Shown: positions 15,623 to 24,540, counted from the first letter of the stretch. The stretch is DNA of 64,000 nucleotides from Syntrophotalea acetylenica (GCF_001888165.1 NZ_CP015455.1:2784001-2848000); one strand, 5' to 3'. A program made the numbers and translations. Notes: generated by a model not told the origin, from the letters alone.

Positions 15623-15913
15623 CTACAGGTTACGGGCAAGGCGCAGAGCGGTTTTGATGTCTTTTGACTGGCGGCCTTTGTCACCGCCAGCCAACAGGAT
15701 CACCAACTCACGTCCTTGCTGTTTGTAATACACTCGATAACCGGGGCCATAATTGATTCGCAACTCAGAGACACCTTCACCTACGGGCTCTACGTCCCCC
15801 GCATTCCCAGCAGCCAACCGTTCAACTCTCGCCAGAACACATGCACGCGCCCGAATATCGCGCAGCCCGTCGAGCCATTTGGCATAAACGTCCGTTTTGC
15901 GAATCTCCATCAT
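15623..15913 (-). CDS. RelE/HigB-type toxin (addiction-module killer protein)
   Basis: A 96-residue RelE/ParE-superfamily toxin: 'YAKWLDGLRDIRARACVLARVERLAAGNAGD' (about residues 11-41), 'GVSELRINYGPGYRVYY' (about 47-63) and 'LAGGDKGRQSKDIKTA' (about 74-89) match the killer proteins paired with COG3636 antidotes. These are usually mRNA interferases. Two ATGs overlap at the start. Cassette gene in array direction between attC sites at 15249 and 15960. Confidence 0.9.
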   Translation of the reverse strand: MMEIRKTDVYAKWLDGLRDIRARACVLARVERLAAGNAGDVEPVGEGVSELRINYGPGYRVYYKQQGRELVILLAGGDKGRQSKDIKTALRLARNL

Positions 15914-15959
15914 TTCCCCACTGTATCCCCCTGGCTACACTTTGTCAACCAAACCCTTA

Positions 15960-16063
15960 GCCCAACGGCTTGGTGACCGGCTGCGTCGTGCGGGTTCAAT
16001 TTCGTAGAGACCTCTACGAGAACCTCCCCTGCTTCACCAGTCCGGTCGACTTGATGGTTGAGC
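15960..16063 (-). other. attC site (104 bp) of the first cassette
   Basis: Both cores are perfect: GCCCAAC (15960-15966) and GTTGAGC (16057-16063). Inner arms GTGACCGGCTG and CACCAGTCCGGTCGAC pair with small bulges. Lies 4 bp after the stop of the first array gene. Confidence 0.9.
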
Positions 16064-16067
16064 ACGG

Positions 16068-16418
16068 TTATCGCAGCACCTCCTCAATCGTGGAATGGCC
16101 CTTGGTGTAATCACCACAAGTCCATTGCCAATTTTCAACCAATCGTAATCGACCGTCGGCCAATACCTCAGGTTGGGACCAACAATTGCCCGTCATGATC
16201 TGGCCATGTTGGTTTATATGGCTGTATCTCATGTCGAGGCAACCGTCAGGCTGTACTTTGGCAATCAATGTTCCGAATCGAATCGACCCACCTTCATAAG
16301 ACGCCCAGACCACATCTTCTTTTTGGTGATAGTGGAAAATCGTACTTTGGTCCACCTCACCGGTGTCCGAATTTTCTACGGATCGGAAAAGGCGATCATT
16401 ATAGTTGATATCTCGCAT
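16068..16418 (-). CDS. Conserved hypothetical protein, first cassette of integron A
   Basis: A 116-residue soluble beta-rich protein. Blocks such as 'NYNDRLFRSVENSDTGEVDQSTIFHYHQ', 'GGSIRFGTLIAKV', 'LDMRYSHINQHGQIMTG' and 'LRLVENWQWTCGD' match a widespread small family that databases often label n-acetylglutamate synthase without good support; I do not adopt that name. The start codon is 12 bp from the attI/cassette junction at 16435/16436. It should be the best-expressed cassette gene if a promoter lies in the attI segment. Confidence 0.75.
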   Translation of the reverse strand: MRDINYNDRLFRSVENSDTGEVDQSTIFHYHQKEDVVWASYEGGSIRFGTLIAKVQPDGCLDMRYSHINQHGQIMTGNCWSQPEVLADGRLRLVENWQWTCGDYTKGHSTIEEVLR

Positions 16419-16434
16419 GACTCGCTCTTGCTCA

Positions 16435-16590
16435 ACAATAAATGGAAGGATCCTTATAAAACGACAAAATAAAAATATTTGCCCTTATAAAAAACCGGCC
16501 GACCGTTACAATTTTCCTTATTTTTATAATACTTACGAATCTTGCATGATTTATTTTGGTGGTTTATACGGACCCGGATAAAACAACTGA
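16435..16590 (-). other. attI-like segment of integron A
   Basis: About 155 bp between the first cassette and the intI stop codon, repeated almost exactly at 27995-28159 beside the intI remnant of integron B. Similarity to that copy ends abruptly at CAAC on the plus strand (GTTG on the minus strand), where the first cassettes differ. On the minus strand the junction reads GTTGAGC, matching the GTTRRRY core with cleavage after G. This is what independent cassette insertion at one attI would leave. AT-rich. Confidence 0.75.
16484..16511 (-). promoter_or_regulatory. Candidate cassette promoter (Pc) in attI
   Basis: On the minus strand TTGTAA (16511-16506) and TATAAG (16489-16484) are 16 bp apart and point into the cassette array. 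The -10 side is conserved in integron B. Consensus match only. Confidence 0.3.
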
Positions 16591-16598
16591 CTGCTAAA

Positions 16599-17696
16599 TC
16601 AAAGATCATCAAAAGGGCTCTGAACTCCTGCCGGGCCGCGATTAAGGACATGGGTATAGATCATGGTGGTTTTGACATCCTCATGACCTAATAACTCCTG
16701 GACAGTGCGAATGTCATATCCGCTTTCCAGCAAATGAGTGGCGAAGGAATGACGAAAGGTATGGCATGTCGCACGTTTGACCAGGGATGCTTTTATAACC
16801 GCCTCGCGGACAGCTTTCTGTACAAGTGATTCATCCATGTGATGCCGTCCCTGTTCACCTGTTTTGGGATTTTGCCACCGGTTGGCCTGCGGGAAGACCC
16901 ACTGCCACCGCCATTCCTTGGAGGCATTGGGATACTTCCTGCCCAGGGCGACAGGCATTTCGACCCCGCCCCAGCTGTCACTTAGATCACGATCATGAAT
17001 CGCCTTCACTCTCTCAAGATGCGATTGAAGAGGAATCTTGAGGGAATCAGGTAACATGGTAACCCTGTCCTTTGCCCCCTTGCCGTGGCGAACCAGAATT
17101 TGATTTTTCGAAAAATCAATGTCCTGCACCCGAAGTCGCATACATTCCATCAGGCGCAGGCCGGTGCCGTACATGAGTGAGGCGGCGAGCCACTTATCAT
17201 CGGACAAATTGTCCAGCACCAACTTGACTTCCTCTCGAGTCATGACAACGGGAACCCTCTTGGGTTTTCGGGCACGGATTACATCACCCAAATCGCCGAT
17301 CTCGCGGCCGATGACATGCCGATAGAGGAAAAGAAGTGCGGATAGTGCCTGGTTCTGGGTTGACGCACTAACCTTGTGCTTGACAGCCAGGTGGGTGAGA
17401 AAGGCATTGATCTCCGGCTCGGCCATTTCCGCCGGGTGGCGGACGTTGTGAAAAAAAATGTACCGTTTTACCCACTGATGGTAGGTGCTTTCCGTTCGAG
17501 GGCTGTAATGGCGGGCGCGGAGGGCTTCTTTTAGCCGGTCCAGCAGTTTCGGGGAGCTTTGATCGCGGGCGGGGGCCTTTGGCCGGGAGTCGCTCAAAGA
17601 GCGATACAAGTCCGCATCCGAAGATTCCTTGCATAGGATGCCGGACTCACCACTTGAAACGAAACCGGCAAGGCACTCCGATAATGCAGCGACCAT
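16599..17696 (-). CDS. intI: Integron integrase IntI
   Basis: A 365-residue tyrosine recombinase that should recombine attI and attC sites. Catalytic residues are all visible: R181 ('[14 protein letters not shown]'), H312-x2-R315 ('[13 protein letters not shown]'), H338 ('LLGHED') and Y347 ('TTMIYTHV'). The insertion that separates IntI from XerC/D proteins is present around residues 250-268 ('[19 protein letters not shown]'), and the C-terminus '[15 protein letters not shown]' is typical of IntI. About 45 residues at the N-terminus precede the conserved SAM-like domain; GGGGGAG supports the ATG at 17696, but a shorter product is possible. The cassette array lies at its 3' side, in the same transcriptional direction. 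Confidence 0.95.
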   Translation of the reverse strand: MVAALSECLAGFVSSGESGILCKESSDADLYRSLSDSRPKAPARDQSSPKLLDRLKEALRARHYSPRTESTYHQWVKRYIFFHNVRHPAEMAEPEINAFLTHLAVKHKVSASTQNQALSALLFLYRHVIGREIGDLGDVIRARKPKRVPVVMTREEVKLVLDNLSDDKWLAASLMYGTGLRLMECMRLRVQDIDFSKNQILVRHGKGAKDRVTMLPDSLKIPLQSHLERVKAIHDRDLSDSWGGVEMPVALGRKYPNASKEWRWQWVFPQANRWQNPKTGEQGRHHMDESLVQKAVREAVIKASLVKRATCHTFRHSFATHLLESGYDIRTVQELLGHEDVKTTMIYTHVLNRGPAGVQSPFDDL

Positions 17697-17776
17697 GCTC
17701 CCCCCCCTGTTGAAATCATTTCATGAGCATTCTTTTTAACTTTTTAATCTCTAAGCGTCAATCTGTATTTTTAGTG

Positions 17777-17979
17777 GGATTGCCCCGGAAGATTGCCCCG
17801 GGGTCGGTTGCCCAGGGGTTGCCCTGGGGGTCGGACCGAACTAAGTGTTTAATATTTAATAGAAATCACTCCAAAAGTGGCAATTATTTGGTGCTATACT
17901 CGATTTTTTGGGGGGGGTTATTTTCGTAAAAAATTCTTACATTTCAGTGGGTTCACTTGGTCCGACCCCCGAGAGTGCC
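17777..17979. mobile_element. Internally deleted RAYT/REP element
   Basis: About 200 bp that joins the left end (iterated TTGCCC-CGGGG units, then GGGGGTCGGACCGAAC and about 100 bp) directly to the right end (TTCACTTGGTCCGACCCCCG) of the element seen complete at 24540-25529. The transposase gene is missing. The ends GGTCGGACC/GGTCCGACC are inverted repeats. Non-autonomous derivative next to the 5' end of intI. Confidence 0.85.
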
Positions 17980-18019
17980 TAATGTGGCCCGGCCTGAAAG
18001 AGGGACGGCAACAGAGATC

Positions 18020-19912
18020 TTATCCCTTGCATTTCATTAATTCGTTCGCACACTGTTCCGGCGATTCATTCCGGCAAAAAATCCGAATCCACAGCTCGAG
18101 CGAAACCATTTGAAACACGGTCGCAGGGTTGGAAGAAATCATCTCACGGACCTTCTCTTCCGATCCTTGGGGCCACTTGAATAAATCCGCCACGGCTCCG
18201 CCACGGAGTAGTTGTTCCGACCCCTTCCATAAATTAACCGGCACTCCGAAGCCGACCTTCGTGCCGCCCGCAATCTCCGGGGGTAGCCAATTCCGGGCCG
18301 CATACCGAGCCAGCCGCTTATTGATCCCTCGGCTGAATTTGGCGTGCATCGGTGCATTCAGCCCAAAATCGATCAGTCGGTTATCCAAAAACGGAACCCT
18401 CAGCTCGATCGAATGCGACATCATCATTTTATCGCTACTGAGCAAACTGGTTCCCAGGTGCGAATGAAAATCCTCAAAGCTTTGAGCCAGAAATGCACGA
18501 TCCTGCAACCGGTTCAGCGGGCTTAGTTTATCAAAAAACTCCCGGCAACGAACTGCACGTTGCATCCCATCAAGCGCCCACGCGCCCGCACCGGAAAAAT
18601 CACCCTGCATCAAGAAGAACCGGCTTCCGGACGCCCTGGCGATCAGGCGATCCAGATCCTCGGCGCGGGAAAACCGCGCCAGATTGTGGCTCAAACGGCT
18701 CAAACCGGGCACCCAGCGCATTATCGCTTGATTTCGGGCCATCTGCTGACCGCGGCGATACATTTTTGCTTGCCATTTGTAGCCGCCAAACAGCTCATCC
18801 GCCCCATCTCCTCCGAGCAACACTTTAAACCCGTCACGATGTGCTGCGTGCGCAATCGCCCGGGCCGGAAGGTTACAACTGAAAAAGTTGGGATGTTCAT
18901 TATACTGAACACAAAATGGCCAGTCCCGGAAAAGGTCTCCCCGGGAATACGGCACCCGTCGCAATTCAACCCCAGTATGCCGGCAAACGATCTCCGCTCG
19001 GTCGGCCTCTCCGGCGGGGTCGCCCTCCATGTCTGCCACATACGCAACCCGTTCAGGGTACTCCCGCGCGGCCATTGCGGTGACCAAAGAGGAGTCCAGT
19101 CCGCCGCTGCACATGATCGCCAGCGGTGCATCACTGACCAACTGAGAGCGAACACTCTCCAGCAAAAGAGACTCAAATTCATCTGCGATCGACTCCAGAT
19201 TGCGACGGGACTGTCCGGTAATCCTTCCGGGGTCCACCGCACTCAGCAAATCGAAATACGGCAGAACCTCCTCGCCCGCCGCCGAAAATTTCATCAGGCT
19301 GCCGGGAGTTACCAGCGAAACGGATTCAAAAGGGGTCCAACTCCCCGCCAAACGCCCGAACATGCCCTGCGTCGTCAGGGCATGCATATCCGGGCGGCAG
19401 GGAATCGCGGGGTGAGCCAATAGAGCTTTCACCTCAGAGGCAAAGGTTAATACCGAACCGGATACGGCCCAATACAGCGGCTTAATGCCCGCACGGTCCC
19501 GGGCCAGCCACAAGGCCTTCGCGCGGAGATCATAATAGGCCAGTGCAAACATCCCGTTAAATCGAGGCACCGCGCGTTCAACCCCCCATTCGCACAACGC
19601 CTGAAAGACAACCTCCGTATCCGAGGTACCGCGAAACGTATATCCCAGCGCCTCGAGCTCCCGGCGCAATTCGATAAAGTTATAAATCTCCCCATTATAA
19701 ACCAGGACCCCGGGCGACCCGACAAACGGCTGGTGTCCTCGATCGCTCGGATCAAGAATACTCAGACGACGCACCCCCAGGCAAATCTCCCCATCCGTCC
19801 AGCTCCCTCCATCGTCCGGCCCCCTATGGATCAGGGCGCGCAACATTTTTTCAATAATTGATGAATCCGCCGCTGCTCCATTCCGATTCCAGAATCCTGC
19901 CAGTCCGCACAT
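18020..19912 (-). CDS. asnB: Glutamine-dependent asparagine synthase
   Basis: A 630-residue class II amidotransferase. The N-terminal nucleophile is Cys2 (MCGLAGFW), followed by the glutaminase domain with 'HRGPDDGG' and 'YNGEIYNF' (to about residue 200). The synthetase domain has the ATP PP-loop 'CSGGLDSSLV' near residue 270 and 'LLGGDGADELFGGY' near 365. It makes asparagine from aspartate, or amidates a sugar acid or other carboxylate in a surface-polysaccharide pathway. The next genes (glf and others) favour the second role, but this is context only. AAGGAGAAG precedes the start and a palindrome lies 25 bp upstream. The remaining region to 20204 shows no gene. Confidence 0.93.
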   Translation of the reverse strand: MCGLAGFWNRNGAAADSSIIEKMLRALIHRGPDDGGSWTDGEICLGVRRLSILDPSDRGHQPFVGSPGVLVYNGEIYNFIELRRELEALGYTFRGTSDTEVVFQALCEWGVERAVPRFNGMFALAYYDLRAKALWLARDRAGIKPLYWAVSGSVLTFASEVKALLAHPAIPCRPDMHALTTQGMFGRLAGSWTPFESVSLVTPGSLMKFSAAGEEVLPYFDLLSAVDPGRITGQSRRNLESIADEFESLLLESVRSQLVSDAPLAIMCSGGLDSSLVTAMAAREYPERVAYVADMEGDPAGEADRAEIVCRHTGVELRRVPYSRGDLFRDWPFCVQYNEHPNFFSCNLPARAIAHAAHRDGFKVLLGGDGADELFGGYKWQAKMYRRGQQMARNQAIMRWVPGLSRLSHNLARFSRAEDLDRLIARASGSRFFLMQGDFSGAGAWALDGMQRAVRCREFFDKLSPLNRLQDRAFLAQSFEDFHSHLGTSLLSSDKMMMSHSIELRVPFLDNRLIDFGLNAPMHAKFSRGINKRLARYAARNWLPPEIAGGTKVGFGVPVNLWKGSEQLLRGGAVADLFKWPQGSEEKVREMISSNPATVFQMVSLELWIRIFCRNESPEQCANELMKCKG

Positions 19913-19936
19913 CGCTTCTCCTTACCGCGAGGTGAT

Positions 19937-19954
19937 AGGATGACAAGTCATCCT
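19937..19954. promoter_or_regulatory. Palindrome upstream of asnB
   Basis: AGGATGAC and GTCATCCT arms with a 2-base spacer, 25 bp before the asnB start codon. A possible operator; no known regulator recognised. Confidence 0.4.
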
Positions 19955-20204
19955 TTTATAAGCCCGCTCTTTAAAAACAAAAACGAAACGAGTAGAATTA
20001 GGGCACTGCTCTTTCTTCTTTTTCGGCCTTCCAGACTCGCGCGGCTTCAAAGCCTTCCGGAGTCCCGGGGACCGGAATTCCGGCCCAACCCCAGAATTTT
20101 GCCGACGCCAGGGATAGTCTCGAAATGCCGGTACGCACATTGAACAGGAACGCCGTTGCGGGCGGATCTGGCCGGCGATGGGGTATTGGCAGTTCCCGCC
20201 TGAA

Positions 20205-21350
20205 TTACAGTTCGGCGGAAAAAACCGGCAACCGACGACTTTCAGCGTGGGCGGCAAGCCATCTTGCGGCAAAGTCGAGCGATTCCGCAATCACGATATC
20301 CATATCCAGATAGCGATAGGTTCCAAGGCGGCCGATGAAGGAAACTCCAACGTCAGACGTTGCCCGTGAAACGTAACGCCGCATAACCGCAAGATCAGCC
20401 TCGAGACGTTTTGGATAGCAGGGAAGATCCTCGTCTGCCGATTCACGGCTGAATTCCTTCGAGATGACAGTATTATCGAACCTTTCCCAGGGCGTAAAAT
20501 GTTTGTGCTCTACCATTCTGGTCCAGGGCACTTCCAAGCCTGGAAAATTGATGACAGCCGTTCCCTGCGCATCTCCAACCAACGTAGCGAAAGACCAGGA
20601 AACCGTGCGGTAGCCAAGACGCCCTTCCGCATACTCATAAAAACGGTCAATGGCCCCCGAGAAAAAAACATGCTCGAAGAACGGCCGCATTGCCCTTTCC
20701 CAGGGCGTTTCAAGGCTGACTGAAATGAGCGGGTGGGTCAATATGGCCTCGATAACCGCTGAATAGCCGTCACGGGGAATGGCCTGGTAGGTACTGTCGA
20801 AATAGTTGTCATTATAATCGAACCGGACCGGCAACCTCTTCAGAATCGAGGCTGGCAACTCCCGGGGATCACAACCCCACTGTTTGACGGTGTATCCTCT
20901 AAAAAACGTTTTATATAGTTCCGGACCGATAGAGGCTTTGGCATGCTCTTCGAAATTGGACGGCTCGTTCTTTCCCCGGACAGTCTTTTCCTTGAGAAAC
21001 TCCCGCGCTTCTCCGGGAGTCAGAGCCGTGCCGAAAAACTGATTGATCGTGTGCAGATTGATTGGGAGGCCATACACGCCTCGTTCGGTGATGGCCTTGA
21101 TCCTGCTGACATAAGGTACCCATTCCCCAAATCGATTTATAAAGCGCCAGACTTCCTCATGTGACGTATGGAAGACATGGGGACCGCGAAGGTGCAGCAT
21201 GATGCCGGTTTGCGGATCCCTTTCGGTACAACAGTTACCGCCGATTCTGGGCTCGGCGTCTATCACCTGTACCGGCAGACCGGCTTCGGCCAATTGGCGC
21301 GCCAGAACCGCGCCTGCTAGTCCAGCGCCCACGATGAGCAAAGGATTCAA
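20205..21350 (-). CDS. glf: UDP-galactopyranose mutase
   Basis: A 381-residue flavoenzyme that converts UDP-galactopyranose to UDP-galactofuranose for LPS O-antigen or capsule. The FAD-binding GxGxxG appears as 'LLIVGAGLAGAVLARQLAEAG' (about residues 4-24), followed by 'IDAEPRIGGNCCTERD' (about 34-49) and 'LHLRGPHVFHTSHEEVWRFI' (about 52-71). The C-terminus has 'FIGRLGTYRYLDMDIVIAESL' (about 336-356) that closes the flavin site. Length is normal. The next gene ends inside its first codons (4-bp overlap, 21347-21350), so the two form one operon. Confidence 0.95.
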   Translation of the reverse strand: MNPLLIVGAGLAGAVLARQLAEAGLPVQVIDAEPRIGGNCCTERDPQTGIMLHLRGPHVFHTSHEEVWRFINRFGEWVPYVSRIKAITERGVYGLPINLHTINQFFGTALTPGEAREFLKEKTVRGKNEPSNFEEHAKASIGPELYKTFFRGYTVKQWGCDPRELPASILKRLPVRFDYNDNYFDSTYQAIPRDGYSAVIEAILTHPLISVSLETPWERAMRPFFEHVFFSGAIDRFYEYAEGRLGYRTVSWSFATLVGDAQGTAVINFPGLEVPWTRMVEHKHFTPWERFDNTVISKEFSRESADEDLPCYPKRLEADLAVMRRYVSRATSDVGVSFIGRLGTYRYLDMDIVIAESLDFAARWLAAHAESRRLPVFSAEL

Positions 21351-22438
21351 TTGAAACCTCCGAATGATTTAACCAGCCGTCTGACGGCTTTCCGGGTGCA
21401 AGAAATGAAGCGCGCACTGAAAATCCCAACGGCATACGCGTAATGGGCTACCATCAGGTAAAATCTACATCTCCATGCTATCTGCCCCGAACGATAGGCG
21501 TCCCGCCCGATGGCCTTCACCTCATACAGATGATGGCCAGAGGCGATTTCCAGTGCCAGCGATACCGAAAGAATCTTACAGTGATGATACTTCGTGACGT
21601 GAGATAAAACAGGACGAATGCTTCGCAGCAAATGGGTAAACAAAACAGCAAGATACCCCTGACTGTCGAAATCCGGCATGAATACTTCGGGCAACGGCTT
21701 GACGGGATGATAGAGAAAATTTTTGCGAAATCCCGGTAAAAGAATCGGTGGGTCCCAGCGCATGGACCCATTATGGTCCGAACTGCCACCATAAAAACGC
21801 TCGGTCAATTCGGGACTGGTATAAGGACCGTCGCCGCCAATATCAAGAAGACTCAACCCTGAAACCGAAAAAAGGGTTGGAATCAGATTTTCGTGAAATC
21901 CGCACCAGCCGGAGCTTACCGCATTTTTCAGACATTCGAAGCCCGGCCTGGAAAGCCGTGTGACCGGTAAAAAACCGCGAACCAGATCGCTGTTACCAAG
22001 CGTCATGCCCACAGAAGGTTCGATCGCGTACCACCAATACCAATCCGGTTCGTCCGAATAGGTTCTCAGATGGCTGCACAACAAATCTTCGTCACGATTT
22101 CGAAAGGCATCAAAAAAATCTTTCCATGCGCCCGAAAAAACCACATCGTATTCGACTAGCCAATAATAATCGAAGCCAGGATATCGGTCATAAAAATCAA
22201 GCCAGGCAAGATGGCCATTGCGCAGCACGTCGTTTCCGATGATCCACCGAGCTCTTGAAGCGATTTCAGAGAACTTGAATTCGCAGATCCAGGGTCGGAC
22301 CGATTCCGGAGCTAATGATGAACCGTCGCTCAGCAAAAAGGCCTCGTCGTCATCACCGATTCCGGAACGCAGACGCCCGAATTCTCTCAAGACAGACTGA
22401 TCGAAGCGGTGCGTCATCATAACCACGGCGATTTTCAT
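21347..22438 (-). CDS. Hypothetical glycan-biosynthesis protein (glycosyltransferase-like)
   Basis: A 363-residue cytosolic protein. The N-terminus 'MKIAVVMMTHRFDQSVLREFGRL' and the acidic pair in 'YYWLVEYDVVFSGAWKDFFDAF' (about residues 93-114) resemble GT-A type glycosyltransferases, where 'EYD' would be the metal-binding DxD-like element. Other visible blocks are 'WYWWYAIEPSVGMTLG' and 'SGWCGFHENLIPTL'. I do not recognise a named family. Overlaps glf by 4 bp, so it probably acts in the same galactofuranose-containing glycan. An in-frame TTG at 22450 with AAGGA upstream is an alternative start. Confidence 0.65.
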   Translation of the reverse strand: MKIAVVMMTHRFDQSVLREFGRLRSGIGDDDEAFLLSDGSSLAPESVRPWICEFKFSEIASRARWIIGNDVLRNGHLAWLDFYDRYPGFDYYWLVEYDVVFSGAWKDFFDAFRNRDEDLLCSHLRTYSDEPDWYWWYAIEPSVGMTLGNSDLVRGFLPVTRLSRPGFECLKNAVSSGWCGFHENLIPTLFSVSGLSLLDIGGDGPYTSPELTERFYGGSSDHNGSMRWDPPILLPGFRKNFLYHPVKPLPEVFMPDFDSQGYLAVLFTHLLRSIRPVLSHVTKYHHCKILSVSLALEIASGHHLYEVKAIGRDAYRSGQIAWRCRFYLMVAHYAYAVGIFSARFISCTRKAVRRLVKSFGGFN

Positions 22439-22480
22439 ATCGGTTAACAATCCTTGTCTAAACTGCGGCGAGCAGAGCGT

Positions 22481-23513
22481 GGTTGCCCCGGGGGGGTTGC
22501 CCCGGAGGGCTTGCCCCGGGGGTCGGACCGAACTAACTGTTTAATATTTAATAGAAATCACTCCAAAAGTAGCAATTATTTGGTGCTATAACTCGATTTT
22601 TGGGGTCCAAATCGGCCCCATAGGTCTCCGTCGCTTCCCGGAGCATATAGGCATCTTCACTTGCCACCAAACTTCTGCCTATCCCCCGCGCTCCAAGTTT
22701 TTCCTGGATCTTTCGAACGAACGGCTCGCTGCCGACCGCGACACTCTTTGTCCAAATCTCTTCACGGCTGCCTTTGTCCGAGGCAATATCTCCTCCACCC
22801 AATCCCGGTGAGCTTTTGCCAACGCATCCGGTCCATCGGTCTCGGTAGCCTCCGCAAGAGCGTCCAAAGCAAGCAGGGTGTTGCGGCGACGGTTCCCCTG
22901 GATCTCGTGATACCCGCCAAAGGCCCATTCTGCCGGATGATACACAGCTCCTGCCCGTACCATGTTCAAATCGATATAGACAAGGCAGCGGCGCAGATGT
23001 TCGCCGGATTCTATGGCAGTCGCATGGTAGCGATCTTCCCAGAAAGCCCCTTTGCGGTGCTTTCGCTGGTTATATTCCTGACCGACGCGACCCGCTACCA
23101 ATTGAATGGCTGGAGCTATGGATTTGGCCTCGTCATTGTCTTTGACAAGCAGATGGACATGATTGGAGGTAACCGTATAGTTCAAGATTTGCATGGAAAA
23201 CCGGGTGCGAGCTTCGCGCAACCAGCCAACAAAACGATGCCGGTCATGAGCGAATTTCAGTAAAAATTCTTTTTTGTGGCAGCGGTGGGTAATGTGCCAG
23301 ATGCAGCCTGGAATGCGATGCCGATTGGCTCTTGCCATGGGTGCCTCCCTGTGCCAGGCAAGGGGAAATTCAGCCGAAAAACGATAACCCTGATTTTGCC
23401 CCCAAAAATCGGGCTATAGGCAATTTTAAGGGGTTATTTTCGCAAAAAATTTTTACATTTCAGTGGGTTCACTTGGTCCGACCCCCGAGAGTGCCCGACC
23501 CCCGAGAGTGCCC
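22481..23513 (-). mobile_element. RAYT/REP transposon, copy 1 (frameshifted)
   Basis: Near-identical to the element at 24540-25529. The left flank repeats TTGCCCCGG units; the right end has the terminal GGTCCGACCCCCGAGAGTGCC motif followed by a second partial copy. The transposase frame is broken. The element separates the glf operon from the formyltransferase gene. Confidence 0.88.
22548..23338 (-). pseudogene. RAYT transposase, frameshifted copy
   Basis: Same protein as at 24595-25371 up to 'AHRDWVEEIL'. There a C is missing (GAGGCAATA against GAGGCCAATA near 22790), which shifts the frame and leads to an early stop at 22679; the rest continues in another frame to 22548. The HUH region 'TSNHVHLLV' is intact. 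The lost base lies in a short CC run, so a sequencing error cannot be excluded. Confidence 0.85.
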
Positions 23514-23636
23514 GTATCCAGCTCAGGTCCGGCAAAAAATGTGTCAAAAGCCCGGTCGCCAAGATCCACGCGATAAACCAACCGCTTCCATCCGACTGGA
23601 CGATTCCCTGTTTCTGAAGGGTTTTCTTCTATTTAT
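23514..23636 (-). pseudogene. Possible gene fragment beside RAYT copy 1
   Basis: One minus-strand frame, open between a stop near 23637 and the transposon edge, reads '...GWKRLVYRVDLGDRAFDTFFAGPELD'. It has no start codon and is cut by the element. It looks like protein-coding sequence but matches no family I know. Weak. Confidence 0.25.
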
Positions 23637-23669
23637 ACTGACTATAATTTGCATGGTAATTTCAGTCCC

Positions 23670-24323
23670 TCACATTTTTTCAGCAGCGGCGCCCTGCACC
23701 GAAGGTTCCATATCGTGCACAGCCGGATACCCTGGCAGCAACATCGCTTGAAGTTGTTTCCGAGTGATGCATGCATTGCTCCATTCACGGTCCACGCGAC
23801 CCGCTTTTCGTAACATTGTGACCCGACTTTCCATATCCGGGCATGCGGCCAGACGGGGAATCCAGAGCCTTAACATAGCAATTGCCGCGGCCTGATTCAT
23901 TTTTCGTAACGTCATGCGGTCGCATTGGGCCGGCAACGGGTATTCCGCGATATCAAAAATTTCTCCACTATCTAATTTGGTGTCCATCCAATGGAGAGTG
24001 GCTCCATAGTGGGAATGTCCCTGGCTGATGGGAACGATATCATAGCCAAGACCGGGAATTTCCGGCAGTGCCGGGTGAATATTTAACGGAAGATCCATAC
24101 AGGCCAGATCCTCTTTTTGAAGAACGAAATCACTGTAAAAAGAAAACGTCAACGGCCAGTGTCGTGACCTTATCATGCGCCGAAGACGCTCCTTTCCAGC
24201 AGGGTCGCCGTAAGCCCATATGGCGATCTCCGCCCCCGGAAAACAGGATCGCACAACATGGGAGCCAACGTCGCCGAGATTTGGATCCCCGATAAAAAGG
24301 CATGAATTCATGTCATTTTCCAT
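23670..24323 (-). CDS. Formyltransferase-fold protein (sugar N-formyltransferase-like)
   Basis: A 217-residue protein with the formyltransferase core. 'LPLNIHPALPEIPG' (about residues 78-91) holds the catalytic Asn and His, and 'HYGATLHWMDTKLDSGEIFD' (about 104-123) holds the conserved His and Asp of this fold. It is shorter than methionyl-tRNA formyltransferase and lacks its C-terminal domain, which suits enzymes that N-formylate amino sugars from N10-formyl-tetrahydrofolate. Its place beside glf and asnB supports a role in surface polysaccharide. Substrate not known. GAGG lies about 10 nt before the ATG; a second ATG follows at 24311. Confidence 0.75.
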   Translation of the reverse strand: MENDMNSCLFIGDPNLGDVGSHVVRSCFPGAEIAIWAYGDPAGKERLRRMIRSRHWPLTFSFYSDFVLQKEDLACMDLPLNIHPALPEIPGLGYDIVPISQGHSHYGATLHWMDTKLDSGEIFDIAEYPLPAQCDRMTLRKMNQAAAIAMLRLWIPRLAACPDMESRVTMLRKAGRVDREWSNACITRKQLQAMLLPGYPAVHDMEPSVQGAAAEKM

Positions 24324-24486
24324 CTCGCTAAAGCCTCATAATAAAGGTTTGTCCAGCTCCAGAACTTGCGAAGGGAACATGCTCTGTGAGCCCCCATTCC
24401 AGTCTCTCGTTAACACATGGGGGAGAAATACTCAAGACCTAAGGGTCTCCAAGTGGCAGGGTTTCCGAACCATCATAAAAAATTAG

Positions 24487-24540
24487 ACGGGATTCAGAGG
24501 ACACCATACTGACGGGGTTCAGGGAACACCATACTTACGG
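24487..24540 (+). repeat. Second REP-like tandem repeat
   Basis: Two imperfect tandem units of about 26 bp: TTCAGAGGACACCATACTG and TTCAGGGAACACCATACTT. This motif is unrelated to the GGTCGGACC ends of the RAYT element that begins immediately after it and resembles REP motifs of another RAYT group. Confidence 0.5.

Larger units (their letters stand above)
4113..17696 (-). mobile_element. Integron A: intI, attI and cassette array
   Basis: Reading leftward: intI, attI-like segment, then cassettes separated by attC sites at 15960, 15249, 14576, 13903, 13197, 12445, 9692, about 9073 and 4113. Within this run one gene is split by an IS. No attC is recognisable between 4.2 and 9.0 kb, so that stretch may hold degraded cassettes or unrelated insertions, and the left limit is uncertain. 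Confidence 0.85.

Noticed and set aside
13903-16063. Regularly spaced repeats suggestive of a CRISPR array
   Set aside because: The repeats are 60-130 bp, imperfectly palindromic and separated by genes, and end in RYYYAAC/GTTRRRY cores. They are attC sites; no cas genes are present.
16068-16418. Naming the first cassette gene n-acetylglutamate synthase
   Set aside because: The 116-residue protein lacks the GNAT acetyl-CoA-binding motif; the name appears to be a propagated label.
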